Source: an uncultured Collinsella sp.
GTDB taxonomy: Bacteria; Actinomycetota; Coriobacteriia; Coriobacteriales; Coriobacteriaceae
Length of the DNA stretch: 7,423 bases
Assembly: GCA_900556285.1 (NCBI GenBank)
Contig: USOF01000045.1
Span: forward strand, 1 to 7,423
Direction of reading: 5' to 3'
In this document: piece by piece, positions 1 through 4,767 of the stretch
How the letters are laid out: every line of letters begins with the position of its first letter
Position numbering within the stretch: position 1 is the first letter of the stretch
Program-made: the position numbers and the translations under genes
Notes under the pieces: generated by a model
Databases searched by the model: none
Seen by the model: the letters and a program-made list of their open reading frames with translations, nothing else
What the model was told of the DNA's origin: nothing

Positions 1-2
1 AG

Positions 3-821
3 ATCAAGTACATGGTCTCGGAGCAGGACGACCTGCTCGACGAGGAAAAGCGCATGATCCACGAGATCTTCGACCTAGGCGATACCGTTGCCCGCGAGGT
101 CATGGTGCCGCGCGTGGACACCACCATGTGCGAGGACGACGAGACGGTCGCCGACGTGCTGTCCACCATGCGCCAGACCGGCTTCAGCCGCATCCCCGTC
201 TATCACGAGGATCCCGACAACGTCGCCGGCATTGCGCACATCAAGGACCTGATCCAACCTGCGCTCGACGGCAAGGGTGACCAGCCCATCGCCGGCTTTT
301 TGCGCGACGCCACCTTTGTGCCCGACACCAAGGACATCCTGCCGCTACTGTCCGAGATGCAGACCTCGCACGACCAGATCGTGGTGGTCGTGGACGAGTA
401 CGGCGGCACGGCCGGCATTATCACCATCGAGGATATCGTCGAGGAGATCGTCGGCGAGATCGAGGACGAGTTCGACCCCGACAACAAGTATCTCACGCGC
501 CTTTCGCGCCGCGAGTGGCTCGTTGATGGGCGTTTTTCGTGCGATGACGCGATTGAGCTTGGTTGGCCGCTCGAGGAAAGCGATGATTATGAGACCATCG
601 CCGGCTGGATTTTGGAGCTTTGCGATTCGGTGCCCGACATCGGAGAGGTGTTTGAGGTCGCGGGGTACAAGTTTAAAGTTCAGTCGATGCGTGGCCAGCG
701 CATCTCGCTCATTCGCGTGATCGCTCCGGCCGAAACCGATAAGAAGGATTCCGGGTCTTCGGCAGAGAAGCCGGCGGCGTCGGGTGCGGGCTCTGTGGAT
801 CCGCACGATGGCGACGAGTAG
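3..821 (+). CDS. CNNM/CorC (HlyC/CorC) family protein, 5'-truncated
   Basis: This is the cytoplasmic half of a CNNM/CorC-type membrane protein, a family linked to Mg2+/Co2+ efflux or Na+-coupled Mg2+ transport. Counting from the ATG at 12, a CBS pair spans about residues 31-148; CBS2 carries the family hallmark DEYGGTAG (128-135) followed by an IxxEDIVEEIVGEI-type stretch. A CorC_HlyC domain follows at about 160-238, then an acidic Ser/Ala-rich tail. The open frame continues upstream of that ATG to the window edge (IKY before the Met), and the stretch leading into DEEKRMIHEIFDLGDT is the normal family linker. The ATG is therefore internal, and the missing part should hold the DUF21 membrane domain. 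The next gene begins 24 bases downstream, so the two are probably co-transcribed. Codons from about 515 to 720 are noticeably more T-rich than before. Family assignment is firm; the transported ion is inferred. Confidence 0.93.
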   Translation: MKYMVSEQDDLLDEEKRMIHEIFDLGDTVAREVMVPRVDTTMCEDDETVADVLSTMRQTGFSRIPVYHEDPDNVAGIAHIKDLIQPALDGKGDQPIAGFLRDATFVPDTKDILPLLSEMQTSHDQIVVVVDEYGGTAGIITIEDIVEEIVGEIEDEFDPDNKYLTRLSRREWLVDGRFSCDDAIELGWPLEESDDYETIAGWILELCDSVPDIGEVFEVAGYKFKVQSMRGQRISLIRVIAPAETDKKDSGSSAEKPAASGAGSVDPHDGDE

Positions 822-845
822 GGCAAGGAAGAGTAGGGGAGAGTT

Positions 846-1679
846 ATGGCAGGCCTGTTCAACATCCTTAAGGTCACCGTCAGCGAGGACAAGATCTGCG
901 CGCATGTGCTGGTGAACCCCGGCATGCCGCTCATGACCTCGGAGGATATCGAGGCCACGGCGCGCGTGTATTACCTGGTGCCGGCGATTGCCAAGCACCT
1001 GTGCCTGGGTGATTCCGGTCGCGAGTTCCAGGACTGCATGGGCCAGACCGAGCTCTGCCACCTGCTGGAGCACGTGACGGTTGAGCTCATGAACGAGACC
1101 GGTCTTGCCGGTAGCATCTCGTGCGGCCGCACGCGCGTAAGCGAGCACGACGAGCGCGTCTTTGAGGTTGAGCTTTCGTGCCCCGATGACGCACTGGCCA
1201 TTGGTGCGCTGTCGTCGGCCACCTTTATGATGGACTGGGCGTACCTGCACGCCGACCAGCCTGCCCCCGACGTGGAAGGCACGGTCGCGGGTCTGCGCAA
1301 CCTGGTGTTGGGCATGCGCGCCGAGGCCGAGGGCAAGGATCCTCACGAGGCCGTCGCCGCTGCGAACGGCGAAGATGCTGCCGAGGACGAGGGCGCTGAC
1401 GAGGGCGATGTGCCGGTCGACGCCGAGCCCGTTGCCGATGCGACCGCCGAGCCCGTTCCCGCCGAGCCCCAGGGCGTCCCCAACTTTGACGACGAGCCCC
1501 AGGTGGCGATTGATACCGAGGGCGCGGTTGCCGAGAACCACGAGGCCTCCGCTGCCGTCTTTGGCGGTGCTGCGACGGTTCCGGCAGGACCTGCGCATGA
1601 GGGCGGCCTGCCGCTCGTGGACGGCGCCGGCGAGGACCCGGGTGCCACGGTGGCCATGCCGGCTATGCCCCAGGAGTAG
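846..1679 (+). CDS. Stand-alone cyanophycin-synthetase N-domain-like protein with acidic tail
   Basis: The protein has 277 residues. The ATG has a strong ribosome-binding site (AGGGGAGAG, 835-843) and lies 24 bases after the CorC-like gene, suggesting one operon. Residues about 40-125 follow the pattern I recall for the N-terminal domain of cyanophycin synthetase (CphA): LVPAIAKHLC (44-53), then ELCHLLEHVTVELMNETG (69-86) matching the CphA 'HxxEHVxxELxxxAG' block, then CGRTR (93-97) and an FEVELSCPDD strand, where CphA has GRTR followed by a V-x-x-x-x-Y-x-D/E strand. The ATP-grasp and Mur-ligase domains that make cyanophycin are absent. From about residue 165 the chain is Ala/Glu/Asp/Pro-rich low complexity and likely disordered. 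No signal peptide or membrane segment is seen, so it is probably cytoplasmic. H72, E75, H76 and E80 could form a metal site. Function is unknown; the homology is by motif recognition, not alignment. Confidence 0.88.
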   Translation: MAGLFNILKVTVSEDKICAHVLVNPGMPLMTSEDIEATARVYYLVPAIAKHLCLGDSGREFQDCMGQTELCHLLEHVTVELMNETGLAGSISCGRTRVSEHDERVFEVELSCPDDALAIGALSSATFMMDWAYLHADQPAPDVEGTVAGLRNLVLGMRAEAEGKDPHEAVAAANGEDAAEDEGADEGDVPVDAEPVADATAEPVPAEPQGVPNFDDEPQVAIDTEGAVAENHEASAAVFGGAATVPAGPAHEGGLPLVDGAGEDPGATVAMPAMPQE

Positions 1680-1758
1680 GCCTACGCGTTTATCACCATC
1701 ACGTACCTGCGCCTTTGCCGTACGCAGATGAGCGGAGCGGCAAGTGATGCGCTGCGGG

Positions 1759-1764
1759 TATAAT
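1759..1764 (+). promoter_or_regulatory. Consensus -10 box upstream of the YtxH/PRC pair
   Basis: TATAAT matches the sigma-A -10 consensus exactly, which is conspicuous in this GC-rich gap of 136 bases. No good -35 hexamer lies 16-18 bases upstream, so the promoter may need an activator, or the match may be chance. Initiation near 1771 would give an untranslated leader of roughly 45 bases containing the hairpin at 1781-1800. Confidence 0.5.
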
Positions 1765-1780
1765 GGACAGCATTCAAACG

Positions 1781-1800
1781 GTGGGCACCGACGTGCCCGC
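1781..1800 (+). promoter_or_regulatory. 8-bp hairpin abutting the ribosome-binding site
   Basis: GTGGGCAC and GTGCCCGC pair over eight positions (one G-U) around a CGAC loop. The last paired base is immediately followed by AGGAGAGG, the ribosome-binding site of the YtxH-like gene. It could protect the 5' end of the mRNA, set spacing, or bind a regulator as DNA. There is no T-run, so it is not a terminator. Confidence 0.5.
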
Positions 1801-1815
1801 AGGAGAGGAATGATC

Positions 1816-2205
1816 ATGGGTAAGACTTTCAGCTTTGTCTCCGGCGCACTTTTTGGTGCCGCTGCCGGCGCTATTGTCGGCGTTGCTCTGGCCCCGCGCT
1901 CGGGCGCCGAGACCCGCGCCATGGCTGCCGATATCGCCAACGACGCCTGGGACAATATGCGCGACACCTACGAGCACAGCGCCGAGGAGGCCCGTGCTGC
2001 GGTGAATGACTTTGGCCCGATGGTCGACGCCAAGACCGACGACCTGCGCGCCAAGGTCGACCTGGCCCGCGAGCGCATGGACCAGCTGCGCGAGCAGCTC
2101 AACGACGCCATTTCGGGCGGCAACGTGACGCCTGCCGCCGACGTCGTGGTCGAGAACGCCGTCGAGGCTGATACCGAGGCTGCGGAGCCCTCGACCGAGG
2201 CATAA
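1816..2205 (+). CDS. YtxH-like small membrane protein
   Basis: The protein has 129 residues. One N-terminal membrane segment (about residues 5-27, Gly/Ala-rich) is followed directly by LAPRSGAETR, which matches the LFAPKSGxETR-type motif of YtxH/general-stress membrane proteins. An amphipathic, heptad-like charged region (about 35-100) then suggests a coiled coil, and the tail is acidic. The ATG at 1816 was chosen because AGGAG (1801-1805) lies 10 bases upstream and YtxH proteins usually begin close to the membrane segment; ATG 1810 (two residues longer, spacing 4) is possible. The frame extends to GTG 1744, but that would overrun the -10 box and the hairpin. The stop overlaps the next start (TAATG), so this gene is translationally coupled to the PRC-barrel gene. 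YtxH proteins are poorly characterised; a structural or stress role is inference. Confidence 0.85.
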   Translation: MGKTFSFVSGALFGAAAGAIVGVALAPRSGAETRAMAADIANDAWDNMRDTYEHSAEEARAAVNDFGPMVDAKTDDLRAKVDLARERMDQLREQLNDAISGGNVTPAADVVVENAVEADTEAAEPSTEA

Positions 2206-2960
2206 TGCGCGCCGGGGATTTTGTCGGCGCCAAGATCTATCGCAAGCCTACTGAGGACAAACGTACCAAAAAGGACGGCACACCGCGCAGCCCTAAAAAG
2301 CTCGGAAAGATTCACTTTCCGGTCTTTACCCCGGGCGGTACGCGCGTGGTCGGCTTTATGGTCCGCCAGTCCGATATCGCGGGTATGATCGAGCGTCCCG
2401 ACCGATTCGTAGCGCTCGACGCCATTGGTGTCTACGAGGGCGCCATCGCGGTTGACGACGTCAAGGGCACCTACGATACCGCTGCGGCCAAGCGCCTCGA
2501 CATCAACCTGGACGATTGCATCATCTGGGTCGGTATGGACGTGCGCACGGAATCGGGCGACGTCGTGGGCTATTGCTCGGACGTTGAGTTCAAGCCGCGC
2601 TCGGGCATCGTGCAGGCATTCTATGTGACCGCCGGTGCTGCTTCGAGTGTTTTGGTTGGTGACACGCAGGTGCCGCCGACGATGCTGCGCGGCTACGAGA
2701 ACGGCGCGATGGTCGTCTCGGACGAGGTCAAGTCGCTCGGGTATTCGGGCGGTGCGGCTGCCAAGGCCGCCGAGGCCAGCGTCGTGGTGGGCGACAAGGT
2801 CAAAAAGGGCGCCAAGGTGCTCGACGACAAGGGATCGGTTGCCGTGGACAAGGGCAGCCGCGCACTGGGCAAGCAGCTCGGCAAGACGCGCGGCATGTTC
2901 AAGGCCTTTAAGGACGAATACCAAAAGGCGAGCGGAGGCTCGTCAAAAGCTACAAAATAG
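2205..2960 (+). CDS. Double PRC-barrel domain protein
   Basis: The protein has 251 residues and starts at an ATG sharing one base with the stop of the YtxH-like gene (TAATG), a typical coupling arrangement. Two PRC-barrel-like modules are visible: the first about residues 31-80 (LGKIHFPVF, then VVGFMVRQSD), the second about 108-160 (WVGMDVRTESGDVVGYCSDV followed by a strand ending QAFYV). The N-terminus is basic, with a run of Lys/Arg at 13-35. The last 75 residues are Ala/Gly/Lys-rich with repeated DKG, VKKGAK and GKQLGK units, probably a flexible or nucleic-acid/envelope-binding tail. There is no signal peptide or membrane segment. PRC-barrels are generic interaction folds (photosystem H subunit, RimM, YlmC), so the specific role is unknown. 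The MgtE-like protein downstream carries related modules. Confidence 0.87.
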   Translation: MRAGDFVGAKIYRKPTEDKRTKKDGTPRSPKKLGKIHFPVFTPGGTRVVGFMVRQSDIAGMIERPDRFVALDAIGVYEGAIAVDDVKGTYDTAAAKRLDINLDDCIIWVGMDVRTESGDVVGYCSDVEFKPRSGIVQAFYVTAGAASSVLVGDTQVPPTMLRGYENGAMVVSDEVKSLGYSGGAAAKAAEASVVVGDKVKKGAKVLDDKGSVAVDKGSRALGKQLGKTRGMFKAFKDEYQKASGGSSKATK

Positions 2961-2981
2961 CGACGTACCAAATGATGGGAG

Positions 2982-3020
2982 GCAAGCCGGAGACCTGTTG
3001 CTCCGGCTTGCTGTGTTTAT
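2982..3020 (+). terminator. Strong hairpin, terminator or attenuator
   Basis: GCAAGCCGGAG (2982-2992) and CTCCGGCTTGC (3001-3011) pair perfectly over 11 bases around an 8-base loop, followed by a weak T-rich stretch TGTGTTTAT. It fits an intrinsic terminator for the YtxH/PRC pair. The next gene's ribosome-binding site starts at 3021, leaving no room for a promoter after it, so partial read-through or attenuation is likely. Confidence 0.7.
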
Positions 3021-3032
3021 GGGGGAGGGCAC

Positions 3033-4439
3033 ATGCGCCAAAACGGATCCAACTTAAACGGGCGTTCGGGTGCGCGTCCGACGGCGCGCCGCGACCTGGG
3101 GCAGCTGCCCAGCGGTCAGCGCAAGCGTCACCGTAAGCCCGGCGCGATGTATCTCAACCATAGCCGCGGCTTTAGCGACCGCAGTGCGCGCATCGGCAAC
3201 AGCCGTACGCCCCGTCGTTCGTCTCGCCTGCCCTACGCGCTCATCGCCGTGGGTTGCGCGCTCGTGCTGTTTATCGCTGCCGTCGTGGGCTACGTCAACC
3301 GCAGTGTGGACGTGGAGCTCAACGGCCAGAAGACCGCGGTGCGTGTGGGCTCTACGCTGCAGAATCTCATCGACGACCAGGAGTTGACTGACACCTACGA
3401 CGCAGGCGACCTGCTGGCCGTCGATGACAGCGTGCTCAAGCGCCATGGGGGCGAAAAGCTGTCGGTGAAGGTCGACGGCAAGCGCGTGAAGCAGGGCAAA
3501 TGGGATAGCCGCGAACTCGAGGGCGGCGAGAAGGTGACGGTCAAGGATGGCCGTAACACTTACGAGAAGCACGAGGTTCAGGCTACGGTTATCGAGCCCA
3601 AGCTCAAGGTCGAGGGCACGGGCGCTATCGAGTATGTGCAGACATGGGGTGTCCAGGGCCGATCCGAGGTGTGGGTTGGTGAGCAGTCAGGCAAGACGCA
3701 AGACCGCGGCGAGGTTGTGCCCGCCACCGATTGCGTTGTTGCGTGCGCCAGCGTGGCGCCCAAGGGCAACAAAAAGTACGTGGCACTGACGTTTGACGAG
3801 GGTCCGAGCGGCGCCACCAAACAGATCTTGCAGGTGCTCAAGGAAAAGGGCGTCACCGCGACGTTCTTCCTTTCGGGCGATGCGGCCGAGGCCTCGCCTG
3901 CCACGGCCAAGGCGATTGTCGACGCCGGGTGCGAGATCGGATCCAACAGCTACAGCGACGATTCGCTCAAGGGTCAGGACCGTGAGGCGGTACGCGAACA
4001 GATCACGAAAGGCACCGATGCGATTAAGTCGGCGACCGGCGTGAAGACGATGCTGCTGCGTGCTCCCTACGCTGCCTTTGACGAACAAAACTGGATTGAT
4101 GCGATGGACCTGGTCTCCGCCGTGGTCTCGTGGAATATTGACTCGGGCGACTGGCTGCTCAACGGTGCCGACGAGCAGGTCTCGACGGTGCTCGATTCGG
4201 TGACGCCGGGCAATATCGTGCTGCTCACCGATAGAGACGAATGCGCCGAGCAGACGCTCGAGGCGCTGCCGCAGATTATCGACGGCCTCATTGCCGACGG
4301 CTACAAGATCGTGACGCTCAGCGACCTGGTCAAGACGGACACGTCGCTGAGCAAAAAGCTCACCTCGCTGACGAAGGCCACCATGCCCAAGGACGCCGTG
4401 TTCCCCCAACTTGCCGAGGACGACGACACCACAGAGTAG
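3033..4439 (+). CDS. Membrane-anchored polysaccharide deacetylase-like protein, catalytic motifs degenerate
   Basis: The protein has 468 residues, with GGGGGAGGG (3021-3029) just before the ATG. Residues 1-65 are basic and cytoplasmic; one membrane segment spans about 66-88. Outside, two YabE/DUF348-like beta modules (about 91-140 and 141-175, each with a V-x-[VL]-[ND]-G core) lead to a NodB-type deacetylase domain from about 245. NodB motifs are recognisable but altered: motif 1 is TFDEGP (253-258, usually TFDDGP); motif 2 is NSYSD (305-309, usually H-[ST]-x-x-[ST]-H, so both zinc histidines are lost); motif 3 RAPY (343-346) and motif 4 DSGDW (370-374) are intact; motif 5 is LLTD (397-400, usually LLHD). 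The family removes acetyl groups from peptidoglycan or other glycans. This member may be an inactive binding protein or use altered metal ligands. The hairpin just upstream may limit its expression. Confidence 0.9.
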   Translation: MRQNGSNLNGRSGARPTARRDLGQLPSGQRKRHRKPGAMYLNHSRGFSDRSARIGNSRTPRRSSRLPYALIAVGCALVLFIAAVVGYVNRSVDVELNGQKTAVRVGSTLQNLIDDQELTDTYDAGDLLAVDDSVLKRHGGEKLSVKVDGKRVKQGKWDSRELEGGEKVTVKDGRNTYEKHEVQATVIEPKLKVEGTGAIEYVQTWGVQGRSEVWVGEQSGKTQDRGEVVPATDCVVACASVAPKGNKKYVALTFDEGPSGATKQILQVLKEKGVTATFFLSGDAAEASPATAKAIVDAGCEIGSNSYSDDSLKGQDREAVREQITKGTDAIKSATGVKTMLLRAPYAAFDEQNWIDAMDLVSAVVSWNIDSGDWLLNGADEQVSTVLDSVTPGNIVLLTDRDECAEQTLEALPQIIDGLIADGYKIVTLSDLVKTDTSLSKKLTSLTKATMPKDAVFPQLAEDDDTTE

Positions 4440-4501
4440 TCATTGGGTAGTCGTTTAAGAACGTCCCCAACGGCTATGTCACGGATGCGTCAGCGTTTGG
4501 T

Positions 4502-4523
4502 ATGCCTGCAATGTGCAGCGCAT
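4502..4523. repeat. Inverted repeat upstream of the -10 box
   Basis: ATGCCTGCA and TGCAG-C-GCAT form a 9-bp inverted repeat with a three-base centre (ATG) and one unpaired C. It sits about 30 bases upstream of the putative -10 box, a reasonable position for an activator or repressor operator. The assignment as an operator is inference. Confidence 0.35.
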
Positions 4524-4550
4524 AAATTCGATGCCGCAGGGCGATGCTGA

Positions 4551-4559
4551 TGCTATAGT
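4551..4559 (+). promoter_or_regulatory. Extended -10 promoter for the MgtE-like gene
   Basis: TGCTATAGT reads as an extended -10 element (TGn followed by TATAGT, 5 of 6 consensus bases). No clear -35 is present, which is usual for extended -10 promoters. Initiation around 4566 would put the possible leader peptide 30 bases into the transcript. Confidence 0.45.
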
Positions 4560-4595
4560 TACTGCGGTTAATGAGGGTCAAGAGAAAGGTTACAG

Positions 4596-4628
4596 GTGAA
4601 ATCCAAACCTCGACCATACAGTCGATGA
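4596..4628 (+). CDS. Possible 10-residue leader peptide (uORF)
   Basis: GTG at 4596 is preceded by AAAGG (4585-4589) at a good six-base spacing and encodes MKSKPRPYSR before TGA at 4626-4628. A small stem (TCGAC 4610-4614 with GTCGA 4621-4625) lies inside it, and a 9-bp hairpin begins at the base after the stop. Short proline-containing leader peptides control Mg2+ transporter genes in enterobacteria (mgtL, mgtP), so a ribosome-stalling attenuator is conceivable here. No coding statistics are possible at this length. An overlapping alternative ATG at 4571 gives 31 residues but lacks a ribosome-binding site. Confidence 0.3.
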   Translation: MKSKPRPYSR

Positions 4629-4661
4629 CCCCGTGCAGGTGCTTTTTGCGCATGCACGGGG
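4629..4661 (+). promoter_or_regulatory. Stable hairpin after the leader peptide
   Basis: CCCCGTGCA (4629-4637) pairs perfectly with TGCACGGGG (4653-4661); after one mismatch the inside adds GTGC/GCGC (4639-4642 with 4648-4651, one G-U) closed by a TTTTT loop. The stem starts directly after the leader-peptide stop codon, so a ribosome paused on that ORF would keep it from folding. No T-run follows. Confidence 0.55.
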
Positions 4662-4712
4662 TGTAAGCGTCGAGCGGCGTGCCGCCCGCGCATGCGTATA
4701 CATATCCAGAAG

Positions 4713-4747
4713 CCCCCGGACGCCGCACGCGCGGCCGCGTCCGGGGG
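4713..4747 (+). promoter_or_regulatory. GC-rich hairpin just before the MgtE-like start
   Basis: CCCCCGGACGC (4713-4723) pairs with GCGTCCGGGGG (4737-4747), 11 perfect base pairs, with a 13-base loop. It ends nine bases before the GGGGAG ribosome-binding site (4757-4762). It is followed by an A-rich rather than a T-rich stretch, so it is not a standard intrinsic terminator; control of ribosome access is more likely. The C-run could alternatively pair with the GGGG of the ribosome-binding site. Confidence 0.55.
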
Positions 4748-4767
4748 AATAATGATGGGGAGCACCA

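Larger units (their letters stand above)
4440..4767 (+). promoter_or_regulatory. 328-base leader region of the MgtE-like gene
   Basis: This gap holds no sizeable protein gene. In order I see a weak imperfect hairpin after the deacetylase stop (TTGGG 4443-4447 with CCCAA 4466-4470), an inverted repeat (4502-4523), an extended -10 box (4551-4559), a possible 10-codon leader peptide (4596-4628) and two stable hairpins (4629-4661, 4713-4747), ending at the TTG start. The arrangement suggests a leader RNA of about 200 bases that senses something before the MgtE-like gene is translated. I could not match it to the M-box (ykoK) Mg2+ riboswitch or another known class. Confidence 0.55.

Noticed and set aside
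12..14. ATG at 12 as the true start of the CorC-like gene
   Set aside because: The frame is open to the window edge with family-like residues before it, and the expected membrane domain is missing; the gene is cut by the window.
1744..1815. Extended start (GTG 1744) for the YtxH-like gene
   Set aside because: The added residues are Arg/His-rich and cover the -10 box and hairpin; the AGGAG at 1801 serves a start at 1816 or 1810.
345..1967. Long minus-strand open frame of 540 codons
   Set aside because: It is antisense to three well-supported genes, has Arg/His/Gly-rich composition typical of a GC-rich shadow frame, and shows no domain.
4443..4470. Terminator of the deacetylase-like gene
   Set aside because: Only two short interrupted stems (TTGGG/CCCAA and CGTT/AACG) are present, with no T-run.
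4591..4640. Resemblance to FMN or cobalamin riboswitch cores (GGTGAAATCC, then TCGACCATACAGTCGATG)
   Set aside because: Only short pieces match. The other conserved half of the FMN element and the B12 box of cobalamin riboswitches are absent, and the downstream gene is an MgtE-like protein.
4571..4666. Alternative 31-codon ORF starting at ATG in the leader
   Set aside because: It has no ribosome-binding site and would start about five bases after the predicted transcription start; the GTG at 4596 is better supported.
4713..4747. Intrinsic terminator before the MgtE-like gene
   Set aside because: The stem is strong but is followed by AATAATGATG, with no T-run on the + strand; on the minus strand no gene needs it.
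4566..4767. M-box (ykoK) Mg2+ riboswitch
   Set aside because: Position before an MgtE-like gene is suggestive, but I cannot find the conserved M-box sequence blocks.
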